Positions 17,126 through 25,556 of a stretch of 64,000 nucleotides of DNA are shown here, piece after piece (position 1 is the stretch's first letter; the number at the start of each line of letters is the position of its first letter). The translations under genes and the position numbers were made by a program. Source of the DNA: Paenibacillus abyssi (GTDB lineage Bacteria; Bacillota; Bacilli; Paenibacillales; Paenibacillaceae); assembly GCF_014640295.1 (NCBI RefSeq), contig NZ_BMGR01000005.1:124001-188000 (forward strand). The letters run 5' to 3'. The notes beneath the pieces are model-generated. The model was not told where the DNA came from. It made no database searches and saw only the letters and a program-made list of their open reading frames with translations.

Positions 17126-18391
17126 TTATCTGCTTATTTTTTTCTTTTTAAACCACTCGGACCTGGGCTTGGGCTTCGGGTTTGCCTTGGGTTTAGCAGG
17201 CTTCAGGACTGCGGCTGCCGATGATGCTGCCGTATTTAAAGGCTGAGTAGTGCCTAACATCGGATAGGGATGGTCTTTCACTTCGGGAATGGTCTTTCCG
17301 ATCAATTTCTCAATATCCTTGAGATACGGAATTTCTTCCACTTCGCAAAAGGAGATTGCAATCCCGCTCAATCCTGCTCTGCCTGTACGGCCAATTCGGT
17401 GAACGTAGGTTTCTGGAATATTAGGGAGGTTGAAGTTGATCACATGAGAAAGCTCATCGATATCAATTCCTCTTGCTGCGATATCCGTCGCTACCAACAC
17501 TCGCGTTACACCGCTCTTAAAATTGCTCAGTGCGTTCTGGCGGGCATTTTGAGATTTATTGCCGTGAATGGCCTGAGCGGAAATCTTCACTTTAGTCAGC
17601 TCGCGCACAACGCGGTCAGCGCCATGCTTGGTCCGGGTAAACACCAGTGCCGAAGCAATGGATTTATCTTGTAAAAGGTCATTTAACTGATTTTGCTTGT
17701 TTGCCTTATCTACCAAATAAACAGACTGCTTTATCCGATCGACCGTAGAAGACACCGGCGTGATTTCCACTTTCACTGGATTGACCAACAGCGATTTGAC
17801 CAATTTGGATATTTCGGGCGGCATCGTTGCCGAAAAGAAGAGCGTTTGTTTTTTGCTCGGCATTTTTGTGATGATTCTCTTCACATCGTGAATAAAGCCC
17901 ATATCCAGCATCCTGTCGGCTTCATCAAGCACTAATATGTTGACATATTGTAAATCAATACATTGTTGATTGATGAGATCGATGAGTCTGCCCGGAGTAG
18001 CAATCACAATATCCGCACCTTGATTTAGCGACCGCTCCTGCACTTTTTGTGAAACGCCGCCAACGATAGCCGTACAACGCAACGTGGTGTATTGACTATA
18101 CGACTTAATGTTATCCGCGATCTGAATAGCAAGCTCTCTTGTCGGCGTCAAAATCAATGAGCGAATGCGGCGCTGTGTATGGGGTTTAACTTGCTCTTCA
18201 CTTAATCGTTGGATAATCGGTAAAGCAAATGCGGCCGTCTTCCCTGTTCCAGTCTGAGCGCAGCCGAATAAATCTTTGCCGGCTAACACAGCTGGAATCG
18301 CCTGTTCCTGGATCGGTGTCGGCGCAGTATAGTTTTCTTTCTGTAAAGCTTTTAAAATCGCGGGTGTAATATTCAAGTCATTAAATGTCAT
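17126..18391 (-). CDS. DEAD-box ATP-dependent RNA helicase (RhlE/CshA-like)
   Basis: A 421-aa cytosolic RNA helicase with all core motifs in order: Q motif (TPIQEQAIPA), Walker A AQTGTGKT near 46-53, PTRELA, DEAD in VLDEADRMLDMGF, SAT in FFSATMP, ARGIDI, and HRIGRTGRAG. A basic Pro/Lys-rich tail (about 385-421) probably binds RNA. Such enzymes unwind cold-stabilised RNA and assist ribosome assembly and mRNA decay. It leads a three-gene operon with the HEAT and DUF3934-like genes and sits next to the cold-inducible des-desKR unit. Confidence 0.95.
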   Translation of the reverse strand: MTFNDLNITPAILKALQKENYTAPTPIQEQAIPAVLAGKDLFGCAQTGTGKTAAFALPIIQRLSEEQVKPHTQRRIRSLILTPTRELAIQIADNIKSYSQYTTLRCTAIVGGVSQKVQERSLNQGADIVIATPGRLIDLINQQCIDLQYVNILVLDEADRMLDMGFIHDVKRIITKMPSKKQTLFFSATMPPEISKLVKSLLVNPVKVEITPVSSTVDRIKQSVYLVDKANKQNQLNDLLQDKSIASALVFTRTKHGADRVVRELTKVKISAQAIHGNKSQNARQNALSNFKSGVTRVLVATDIAARGIDIDELSHVINFNLPNIPETYVHRIGRTGRAGLSGIAISFCEVEEIPYLKDIEKLIGKTIPEVKDHPYPMLGTTQPLNTAASSAAAVLKPAKPKANPKPKPRSEWFKKKKISR

Positions 18392-18510
18392 TTTGTCTCC
18401 TTATCTATAAGCGCATATATTCTTCAATCACGTAACTTCCAACATCTCTTGCAGCGTCTCCACAAACCTGCCTTTAAGTCATAACATATAAGGATAACAC
18501 AAATGAGCAC

Positions 18511-18539
18511 AAAAAAAGAAGCGGGATTTCACCCACTCC
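18511..18539 (-). terminator. Intrinsic terminator of the DUF1801 gene
   Basis: On the minus strand an 8-bp GGAGTGGG/CCCGCTTC stem (two G-U pairs) with loop TGAAAT is followed by a run of seven T. It lies about 58 nt past the stop of the DUF1801 gene and upstream of the helicase gene. Confidence 0.8.
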
Positions 18540-18596
18540 GTTATTGTATTCGCCAAAATGCCCACTTATCAGAGCCAGGTGCAGACTAAAATCGGC

Positions 18597-19022
18597 TTAT
18601 TGATTCGGATAGGCTTCTTTCAAAAAGCTTACAGATTGATTAATCAACGCTTTTAAAACATCAATATTAATATCTGCCACTTTATTGATGTACACGCACG
18701 CTTTTCCTGTCGTATGTTTTCCAAAGTCCTTTAATAATTCTTCTCGTTTGGTGTCGCCCGTCGCAAAATACAAGCTGATTTTTGCTTTTCGAGGCGAGAA
18801 TCCAACTAATGGAGCATCACCTTCGTGACCAGATTCATATTTGTAATGATAGGTCCCAAATCCAATAATACTCGGTCCCCACATCTTCGCCGGATAACCC
18901 GTCGCCTCCGTAAAAATATCTAATAATTTATAGGCGTCTTCACGCTTTTTAGGACTTTCAACATTTTCGATAAATTCAAAGACACTGCGATCGGTTTCTT
19001 TTGTCTTTAATTCATACATCAT
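18597..19022 (-). CDS. DUF1801 domain protein
   Basis: A 141-aa small soluble protein matching the DUF1801 (YdhG-like) pattern: KKREDAYKLLDIFTEATGYPAKMWGPSIIGFG, then SPRKAKISLYFATGD and a C-terminal GKACVYINKVADINIDVLKALI. Members adopt a compact alpha/beta fold, and their function is not established. The gene has a GGAGAGG ribosome site and its own terminator, so it is probably expressed alone. Confidence 0.8.
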   Translation of the reverse strand: MMYELKTKETDRSVFEFIENVESPKKREDAYKLLDIFTEATGYPAKMWGPSIIGFGTYHYKYESGHEGDAPLVGFSPRKAKISLYFATGDTKREELLKDFGKHTTGKACVYINKVADINIDVLKALINQSVSFLKEAYPNQ

Positions 19023-19094
19023 AGAATCCTCTCCTTATCTTACGTCTATGACACCAAGGGGGGGTTAATTAACTATATAACTTAAGTTTCTCTA

Positions 19095-19265
19095 TTAAAA
19101 GTCTTTTTCCTTCCACAATGAAACAAGGGGCGGCAATCCAACTTCGGCTGCAGCCCCCTGAATTAATTGATGAATAGGAATGCCGATCTTCCAGCTCCAT
19201 TCTACAATGAAGGCTTCACAATCATCAGAATGAACAGGAGGGCGCCTAAAGCGCTTGCTGCATAC
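19095..19265 (-). pseudogene. Unidentified gene remnant
   Basis: A minus-strand frame open to a TAA at 19095 reads as plausible protein (PPVHSDDCEAFIVEWSWKIG and VGLPPLVSLWKEKDF) but has no credible start. It adjoins two recognisable remnants on the same strand, so it is probably another decayed piece. I do not recognise the family. Confidence 0.3.
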
Positions 19266-19273
19266 GTTTCTCC

Positions 19274-19435
19274 CTACAAGAAAGTACGATTTTGATGTGA
19301 TTGACGAAAGAATAAACCTGACATAAACCGATACATGAAGGTCAGCAAGCCGACATAAGACGGAAACTTGATGATGCTCCGGTTTTTCTCGACTCCCTGC
19401 AGGACAAGCCGGGCAGCATCATCCGCAAAATGTAC
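19274..19435 (-). pseudogene. C-terminal remnant of a short-chain dehydrogenase
   Basis: The frame reads FADDAARLVLQGVEKNRSII then KFPSYVGLLTFMYRF, which matches the extreme C-terminus of classical short-chain dehydrogenases (roughly the last 50 aa of about 270). The Rossmann fold and catalytic Tyr/Lys are absent. It is fused out of frame to a GntR HTH remnant at about 19420-19440, indicating deletion between two former genes. Confidence 0.55.
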
Positions 19436-19568
19436 CATCGCCTTGCTTAGTCTCGAGAAGTCCGACTTGAACAAGCGCTCTTACGGCTTCACTTAACGTA
19501 TTACGGCTTACCCCAAAAAGATCCATTAAATCGGATTCCTTAAGAATACGAGTTGCTCTTGAAGTTCG
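19419..19568 (-). pseudogene. HTH remnant of a GntR/FadR-family regulator
   Basis: Read on the minus strand from 19568, the frame gives ESDLMDLFGVSRNTLSEAVR followed by ALVQVGLLETKQGDGTF, the recognition helix and wing of a GntR-type HTH, before a stop at 19419. About 50 aa survive of roughly 230. There is no start codon or ligand-binding domain. It begins immediately after the TSUP permease stop. Confidence 0.6.
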
Positions 19569-19572
19569 CCGG

Positions 19573-20316
19573 TCAATGGAGGATCAAAAAGATAGCCCCC
19601 ACGACTGCACACATAAGAATAATCGTCTGGAAAAGCTTCTTCGGAATAAGCGGCAGCACTTTAAAGCCGATAAACGCTCCAACAGCCACGACCGGCACCA
19701 TCCAGGCGTTCAGCACAAGCGACTGCGGCGTGATCAGTCCCAGGTTAACGGTGAAAGGGACCTTGATCATATTCACGATAAAGAAGAAAAATGCGTTCGT
19801 GCCGACGAAAGCCGTTTTTTGCATGCCCTTGGACAACAAGTAGAGCGACATGATGCTTCCGGCCGCGTTGCCGATCATTGTCGTGAAGCCGGCAAGCACA
19901 CCGAGCGAGCCGTTCATGGTACGGGACTTGGCAAAGGAGAAATTCATCACTTTCTCCACCCGATTCTGGCTTAGAAAAAGAATGATAAGCAGCAGCACCA
20001 GCGATCCGATCAGCACGGAAAGCGTCTCATTATCGATTAAATCCAGTAAGCCAAACCCAAGCAGAATACCGAGCAGAACCCAGGGCAGCAGCACAATGAT
20101 GTATCTCCAGACAACCGCTTTGCGGTAATAAATGATCGCAATAATGTCGCCTGTGATGAGAATGGGAGTCAGGATGCCGACGGATTCGCGTGCAGGAAAT
20201 ACGTTGGCCATTAATGCGACAACAAAAATCCCTAAGGTAGGGACGCCGGTTTTCGAAAACCCGATCAGTACCGAGCAAATGATAAGCATTGCCCATTGTA
20301 ATGCCGAAATATCCAT
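19573..20316 (-). CDS. TSUP (TauE/SafE) family permease
   Basis: A 247-aa inner-membrane protein with about eight hydrophobic segments and the family features MLIICSVLIGFSKTGVPTLG at the N-terminus and GVLAGFTTMIGNAAGSIMSLY at about 138-158. Members export or import sulfite, sulfoacetate or related organosulfur or organic anions. No sulfur gene lies nearby, so the substrate is open. Its end abuts the pseudogene cluster. Confidence 0.85.
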   Translation of the reverse strand: MDISALQWAMLIICSVLIGFSKTGVPTLGIFVVALMANVFPARESVGILTPILITGDIIAIIYYRKAVVWRYIIVLLPWVLLGILLGFGLLDLIDNETLSVLIGSLVLLLIILFLSQNRVEKVMNFSFAKSRTMNGSLGVLAGFTTMIGNAAGSIMSLYLLSKGMQKTAFVGTNAFFFFIVNMIKVPFTVNLGLITPQSLVLNAWMVPVVAVGAFIGFKVLPLIPKKLFQTIILMCAVVGAIFLILH

Positions 20317-20496
20317 ATACTTCTTATTACCTCCCTGCAGCGCCGATCGTTATTTCCGGAACATCCATACAGATTCTGTGCACATGCATTTCTCCGCGTT
20401 TAATAATGCGGCCCTGTCATCTGTCGATCGCGATCAACATCATTGTACCATATGCCGGGAACCCCAATCTTAATCATTTCGTTTATCTTTAACTAC

Positions 20497-21225
20497 CTAT
20501 CCAATCAATTTCCCGGCCCCTTCATCCAGCAGAACGATTACATCGGGATGCAGCTGCAGAAGCGAAGCCGGGCATTCGGTAGTAATTGGACCGGTTAACG
20601 CACGGTGAACGATTTCAGCCTTTTTCTCGCCACGGGCGATAAATAGGATCTTCTTTGCCTTCATGATCGCCCCCACGCCCATTGTAATCGCCTGCTCCGG
20701 CACCTCTTCCAATGAATGAAAGAAACTAGAATTTACCCGGCGGGTTTCTTCACTCAGGATGACTGCATGCGTGCCGTAAGAGAGCCTGAAATTCGGTTCA
20801 TTAAAACCGATATGTCCGTTCAGTCCGATGCCGAGAATTTGCAGATCCAATTGCCTCACGTTGCCAAGCAAAGCGTCATAACGATTACATTCCAAAATCA
20901 CGTCTTCCGCCTCTCCATCCGGAATGTGGATTTGCTCCTCCGGTAGATCGATGTGCTGAAACAGATGCTGATGCATGAAGGCATAGAAGCTGCGGGGATC
21001 TTTCTTACCTACCCCTCTATACTCATCCAAGTTGTATGTATTTACTTTCTTAAAGCTTATATGCCCTTTCCGGTACGCTTTGACCAGCTCTTCATATACA
21101 CCAACAGGAGTTTGTCCGGTAGCCAGACCCAAGCTGGCGCCCGGCACGCTTCTGAGCAAGCTGATCACTATGCCTGCACCAGCCTCGTCCAATTCGCGGT
21201 CTGTTTTGAAGGTATAGATTTGCAT
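20497..21225 (-). CDS. nagB: Glucosamine-6-phosphate deaminase NagB
   Basis: A cytosolic isomerase/deaminase of 242 aa converting glucosamine-6-phosphate to fructose-6-phosphate and ammonia. Conserved segments are LGLATGQTPVGVYEELV (about 32-48), the catalytic-region NLDEYRG (about 65-71), and LGIGLNGHIGFNEP (about 131-144, with the active-site His). Length matches the short Gram-positive NagB. There is no nagA or N-acetylglucosamine transporter beside it, so it either works with distant genes or supports the sugar cassette downstream. An AGGGGG ribosome site precedes the ATG. Confidence 0.95.
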   Translation of the reverse strand: MQIYTFKTDRELDEAGAGIVISLLRSVPGASLGLATGQTPVGVYEELVKAYRKGHISFKKVNTYNLDEYRGVGKKDPRSFYAFMHQHLFQHIDLPEEQIHIPDGEAEDVILECNRYDALLGNVRQLDLQILGIGLNGHIGFNEPNFRLSYGTHAVILSEETRRVNSSFFHSLEEVPEQAITMGVGAIMKAKKILFIARGEKKAEIVHRALTGPITTECPASLLQLHPDVIVLLDEGAGKLIG

Positions 21226-21276
21226 TTAACAGTCCCCCTGTCATTCATTCGTTGAAAGATCAAGTCTCTTATAATA

Positions 21277-21309
21277 GACAACCGCTCCCTGCAGGAGGAA
21301 GCGGTTGTC
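21277..21309 (-). terminator. Hairpin at the end of ABC cassette 1
   Basis: A perfect 10-bp stem (GACAACCGCT against AGCGGTTGTC) with a 13-nt loop lies 11 nt past the epimerase stop. The minus-strand tail is only weakly T-rich. It probably ends the cassette 1 transcript. Confidence 0.6.
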
Positions 21310-21319
21310 GAAGAAACGA

Positions 21320-22195
21320 TTATTTAACGGAAACATTTCTCCAGCTTGCAAGACGGCCTTGGGTGCCTTCAACGATTGGACGCAAGTATTCGATCGCTTG
21401 GCGGGTAATGCCGTCCGGGTTGCGGTCACGACGCGGGAATCCGATTTCCATGGACAGCCACCCGTCATACCCGATCAAAGCGAGTTCATCGATCGCAGGT
21501 CTGAAATCTGTATGAACACCAGGCGCATCGCGGTTAATATCGGAGATATGAACATAGATCAGGTTCTCTCCCGCTTCATTAAATTGCTCTCTGACATCGT
21601 CGCCTCTATAGAATACATGGATCGTATCCAGCATAACGCCGGCAACGTCTGAGCCTACACCTGCGTCTTTCATCAATTTGAGGGAATCGCCTGCATGCTC
21701 GATGACATCCGATACTTCGGAGGTCGGTTCCACGGCCAGCTTAACGCCAAGCGGACGGGCAACCTCCGCACATTTGTGCAGCGCTTCAACCGCATAATCC
21801 CATGCTTCCTGGCGAGGTTGCTTGTAACGCTTCCAACCCGGCAGCCAAATGACATTCTCGCATTCCAGATCATGCGCCAATTGCAGACATTCCGAAATAT
21901 ATTGAAAGTTCGCGTCCCGCTCTTCTTTTTCAGGCGAAGCCGGATTGTAGCCTGGACCACCACCTAATGCAGGACACAGAGCGGATACTTCCATGCCACG
22001 GCTCTTTACATGCTTCAAAATTTCTTTACGGCGGGCAGTACTCGTATGAGCCGGGAATCCGTGCGGAGCAGCAGCTCCGATTTCAATGCCGTCATAACCG
22101 ATTTCAGCAAGCGTATCAACCGTGTCCTCCAGTGAGCGGGAAGGCAGCCAACCAAATGCAGAACCATACAACCAGCTGTTAAATGAAATTTTCAT
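21320..22195 (-). CDS. Sugar phosphate isomerase/epimerase (AP-endonuclease-2-type TIM barrel)
   Basis: A 291-aa TIM-barrel enzyme of the xylose-isomerase-like superfamily. The expected metal ligands are visible in order: Glu in KLAVEPTSE, Asp in MLDTIHVF, His in YVHISDIN and Glu in WLSMEIGFP. Such enzymes isomerise or epimerise sugars, inososes or 3-keto-glycosides. It is the last gene of cassette 1, 25 nt after a Gfo/Idh/MocA dehydrogenase. That pairing suggests oxidation of a sugar followed by isomerisation of the keto product. The exact substrate is unknown. Confidence 0.85.
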   Translation of the reverse strand: MKISFNSWLYGSAFGWLPSRSLEDTVDTLAEIGYDGIEIGAAAPHGFPAHTSTARRKEILKHVKSRGMEVSALCPALGGGPGYNPASPEKEERDANFQYISECLQLAHDLECENVIWLPGWKRYKQPRQEAWDYAVEALHKCAEVARPLGVKLAVEPTSEVSDVIEHAGDSLKLMKDAGVGSDVAGVMLDTIHVFYRGDDVREQFNEAGENLIYVHISDINRDAPGVHTDFRPAIDELALIGYDGWLSMEIGFPRRDRNPDGITRQAIEYLRPIVEGTQGRLASWRNVSVK

Positions 22196-22219
22196 CGATA
22201 ATTCCTCCTTATAATCGCT

Positions 22220-23278
22220 TTATAATTTAATATGATTGTTGTAAAATGCATTAAAATCAATCCGTTCTCCGCCTTGTTTCGTCGACTCGACTGCAGCCAA
22301 TACTAATCCCAGACTGCGGAGATTGTCTTTGCCGTGGGTTTCCGGGAGCCGGTCCGCTTGAACGGCCGTCACAAACTCCTTCACTGTTCCCAGTCGCTCC
22401 TCTTCCTCCACCGTTTCAAGTGAAACTTCAAGAATATCATCCGAAATTTCTAATGTTCTAGGTCGAAATACGGTTTCTCCGATAACATTGCCATGCGGGT
22501 ACAGAAGCACACGGTTCTCATCCCACAGAATTGAAGCATGCGTTCCGTGAATTTCCCACGCACCGTCCCATGTCGTGTGCGGACGGCGGGACACCCAGGA
22601 GCCTGTGTACGAAATCATCGTTCCATCATTGGTTTCAAACTCGACAAAGGCAGAGGCATTGCCGTTAAACCACGTCCAGCTTGGATTGTAGCTGCGGGCG
22701 CGAACCCAGTCAGGCTCCACTCCGAAGATACCGCGAATGTAATCAAAGTGATGGATCGCCATATCCACAATTAAAGGTTCTTCCATTTCAGCGCGGAAGC
22801 CCGAAAAAGGAGGGGCTTTTCTGAATCGTCCATAAATGGTTTCAATTTTCCCGACTGCACCTTCTTCAATTAAGCGTTTAACCGTACGTGGCCCTCTCCG
22901 GAACCGGAAGCTTTGAGTGATCATGACATATCGTCCGACTTCTTCTGCTTTCTCCACGATTTTATTCGAAGAGGAAAGCGTCGGAGCAAACGGTTTTTCA
23001 ATCATACAGTGAAGACCTGCCTCCAGCGCTTCAATCGCAACCGCTTCATGAGCTTGCGGCGGTACTACGACAAGTGCGGCATCCGCCTCGACGTTTTTCA
23101 AAGCGTCGCTTAAAGAAGTGAATCTCCGATTTTGGGGCACGCCAACCGATTCACCGACTGCGTTCAATGTCTTCTCATCAAAATCAACAAGCGCGACAAG
23201 CTCGGTCCATGGAGAATTGGCGATGACACCAGCCCATCCGCCGCCCCAGAATCCAAGGCCTATTTGAATTACCCTCAT
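22220..23278 (-). CDS. Gfo/Idh/MocA family dehydrogenase
   Basis: A 352-aa NAD(P)-dependent oxidoreductase. The N-terminal Rossmann fold reads IQIGLGFWGGGWAGVI; the EKP motif is in CMIEKPFAPTLSS (about 93-105); the C-terminal substrate domain has the motif LIVDMAIHHFDYIRGIFG (about 166-183) with the catalytic-position histidine. It probably oxidises a hydroxyl of the sugar taken up by cassette 1. It is separated from the binding-protein gene by a 13-bp inverted repeat that may tune expression. Confidence 0.88.
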   Translation of the reverse strand: MRVIQIGLGFWGGGWAGVIANSPWTELVALVDFDEKTLNAVGESVGVPQNRRFTSLSDALKNVEADAALVVVPPQAHEAVAIEALEAGLHCMIEKPFAPTLSSSNKIVEKAEEVGRYVMITQSFRFRRGPRTVKRLIEEGAVGKIETIYGRFRKAPPFSGFRAEMEEPLIVDMAIHHFDYIRGIFGVEPDWVRARSYNPSWTWFNGNASAFVEFETNDGTMISYTGSWVSRRPHTTWDGAWEIHGTHASILWDENRVLLYPHGNVIGETVFRPRTLEISDDILEVSLETVEEEERLGTVKEFVTAVQADRLPETHGKDNLRSLGLVLAAVESTKQGGERIDFNAFYNNHIKL

Positions 23279-23326
23279 GCCGTTTCTTTCTCCTTTCTTA
23301 GCGTGGTTGGAAGATTAAATATATAG

Positions 23327-23379
23327 AATCGATTAGGGACATTAGGGATATATGATCAGAGCAATCTCCCTAATCGATT
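23327..23379 (-). terminator. Intercistronic 13-bp inverted repeat
   Basis: AATCGATTAGGGA (23327-23339) and TCCCTAATCGATT (23367-23379) form a perfect stem with a 27-nt loop, between the binding-protein and dehydrogenase genes of one operon. It may act as a partial terminator or as a 3' stabiliser giving more binding protein than enzyme. Confidence 0.55.
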
Positions 23380-23392
23380 GCTACCCGTATCC

Positions 23393-24454
23393 TTAATTGG
23401 ATTGCTGAGCCATGATGTTGCCCCATAGTTCAGGATCATCGACATTGTTAATATCAATAATGGATGGAGGAATCATCGTATCGCGTTCGAATTCCGTTTC
23501 CCCTTGGAAATATTTAACTACCCTTTCCATTCCCATTTCACCCATCAATTTTGCGTCCTGATTCAGCGAGGCATCTTGGATTCCTTCACGTATGCGCTCC
23601 AATCCGGTAGGCGTGCCGTCCACGCCGACCATCACAATGTGCCCTTCTTCACCGACTTTTTTATCTCTGCCCAAGTTCTGCAATGCGGAGACTACACCGC
23701 GCAGCATTTCATCATTCGCGGAAAAGGTAGCTACGATATCGTTATAAGCGGTAAATGCATCAAGCGTATTGGAGAACGCTTTGTCGGCAATCCATTCGTT
23801 ATTTAATGTCACGACTTTAAAATTCGGATATTTCTTCATCTGCTCATTGAAGCCCTCGCTTCTGAGGTCAGCTCCGGTTCCGCCGACCAGACCGCGTTGT
23901 TCAAGTACGGTTCCGCCCGCTTCGCCTACCTTCTCTGCGATATAGTCCGCCGCCATAGCACCGGCTGCGTAATTATCATAACCAACCCAAGTCAAGTAAT
24001 CTCCGCCGAGAATTTTGGATTCTACGCCAAATACCGGGATATTCTGACTCGTAGCCGAATCGATTGAAGGAACAATCAGAGCGCCATCAACAGAGCTCAG
24101 CAATATCGCATCCGGTTTCGTGGCAATGATGCTCTGCATTTGCTCCGCTTGTTTATTTGGATCAACGTTCGCATCAAAGACCTTCACTTCCATCCCGGCG
24201 GCTTCGGCAACCGCTTTCGCCGAGTCATTCAGCATGACCATGAATTCAAATCCTAATCCCATCAAAGGAAAGGCCACTGTCTTCCCTTCAGGTGATTGCT
24301 CACCGGAAGCTCCTCCTTCGTTCGTACCTGGTGTATTTTCTTGCTGAGGGGTTTGCGGCTGATTGCTTGGTGAATTGTTGTTCGATCCACAACCTGCCAG
24401 TACAACGGCGGCCATCAACATCAGGACTGCTAAATTGCTCATTGCTTTTTTCAT
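23393..24454 (-). CDS. Sugar ABC transporter substrate-binding lipoprotein (cassette 1)
   Basis: A secreted lipoprotein of 353 aa with signal peptide and lipobox LAGC (Cys at about 21), a low-complexity Ser/Asn/Pro linker, then a type-I periplasmic binding fold of the RbsB family. Landmarks are GLGFEFMVMLNDSAKAVAEA, MQSIIATKPDAILLSSVDG, EGHIVMVGVDGTPTGLERIREG and a C-terminal INNVDDPELWGN. It captures a monosaccharide or polyol for the adjacent permease and ATPase. It is clearly related to the cassette 2 binding protein (45299-46267). Confidence 0.92.
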   Translation of the reverse strand: MKKAMSNLAVLMLMAAVVLAGCGSNNNSPSNQPQTPQQENTPGTNEGGASGEQSPEGKTVAFPLMGLGFEFMVMLNDSAKAVAEAAGMEVKVFDANVDPNKQAEQMQSIIATKPDAILLSSVDGALIVPSIDSATSQNIPVFGVESKILGGDYLTWVGYDNYAAGAMAADYIAEKVGEAGGTVLEQRGLVGGTGADLRSEGFNEQMKKYPNFKVVTLNNEWIADKAFSNTLDAFTAYNDIVATFSANDEMLRGVVSALQNLGRDKKVGEEGHIVMVGVDGTPTGLERIREGIQDASLNQDAKLMGEMGMERVVKYFQGETEFERDTMIPPSIIDINNVDDPELWGNIMAQQSN

Positions 24455-24509
24455 TTTGTTTCTTCCCCTTTCAAATTGTGTGTCTTAAAAAAATGGTTAA
24501 CACCATCTA

Positions 24510-25556
24510 TTAAGCCCCTTGCTTGTTTACCGTTTGCTTGTCGGAAAGAACGGAATTGGTTGTAGATCGTTTGGTTAATCGGGTCATGCTTCTCGTATCC
24601 TTGCGCTGACGATAAATATCAAGTCCGGCAGCAAGAGCGATAACAAGACCGGTGAATACTTTGTCATAATTAGGCGGGATGGCGAGCAATACGATTGCGT
24701 TGGAAGCCATTGTCAGTAAAATAACGCCCAGGAGCGTGCCGACCACATTCCCTTGACCGCCGAATAAGCTCGTACCGCCGATGACGGCTGCCGCGATAAC
24801 GGTAAGCTCCATGCCTACGCCGATAATCGGGCTTCCCGATTGCAGGCGGACGGTCATCATTAGACCGCCAATGACGGCAGAGAGCGAAGAGATGACAAAA
24901 GCGATAATAATGATCCGGTTAGCAGGAATACCTGCGAGACGGGCGGCTGTTTTATTGCCGCCAACAGCATAGATCATTCTTCCGAAGCTGGTCTTGGCAA
25001 GTACAAAGTAACTGATTACCGCGATGATAATCGCGAACGGGATAAATACCGGAAGCTTGCCGCCAAACATCTGTGCGTTTGCGATCGCCCGGAAAAACTC
25101 CGGCACAGGGATGATATTTTTGCCTCCCGAGTACACGTAAGCCAGACCGCTTGCCAAGCTTAAACTTGCTAAGGTAACGATTAACGGCGGCATGTTTAGT
25201 TTCGTTACCGCCAGTCCATGCGCGACACCGAATGCGACGCCAACGAGTAGAGTCAGAACAATGCTCAGTCCGACCGGAAGACCGCCGATCACTACCAGTC
25301 CTACGGAAAGAACGGAGGATAATGCGATCATCGAGCCTACGGACAAATCGATTCCTCCGACAAGGATGACAAAGGTTTGGCCGATGGCCACCACAGCTAG
25401 TATGGTTGATGAGTATAAAATATTAATCAGATTGGTCGAAGTTAAGAAGGAATCAGACGCAAAACTCATAATGACTCCCAGAACGACGATGGCGACTAAT
25501 AAACCTTGAACTTGAATTCGCCGGAATGCTTGCATTGTGGACCGTAAAATGTTCAT
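24510..25556 (-). CDS. Sugar ABC transporter permease (RbsC-like, cassette 1)
   Basis: A 348-aa polytopic membrane protein of the RbsC/BPD_transp_2 family, with about eight to ten helices and conserved segments FVILVGGIDLSVGSMIALSS and MELTVIAAAVIGGTSLFGGQ, which contacts the ATPase. It starts 4 nt inside the ATPase gene, so translation is coupled. It forms the translocation pore, presumably as a dimer. A hydrophilic Arg/Thr-rich C-terminal tail of about 35 aa is slightly longer than usual. Confidence 0.93.
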   Translation of the reverse strand: MNILRSTMQAFRRIQVQGLLVAIVVLGVIMSFASDSFLTSTNLINILYSSTILAVVAIGQTFVILVGGIDLSVGSMIALSSVLSVGLVVIGGLPVGLSIVLTLLVGVAFGVAHGLAVTKLNMPPLIVTLASLSLASGLAYVYSGGKNIIPVPEFFRAIANAQMFGGKLPVFIPFAIIIAVISYFVLAKTSFGRMIYAVGGNKTAARLAGIPANRIIIIAFVISSLSAVIGGLMMTVRLQSGSPIIGVGMELTVIAAAVIGGTSLFGGQGNVVGTLLGVILLTMASNAIVLLAIPPNYDKVFTGLVIALAAGLDIYRQRKDTRSMTRLTKRSTTNSVLSDKQTVNKQGA

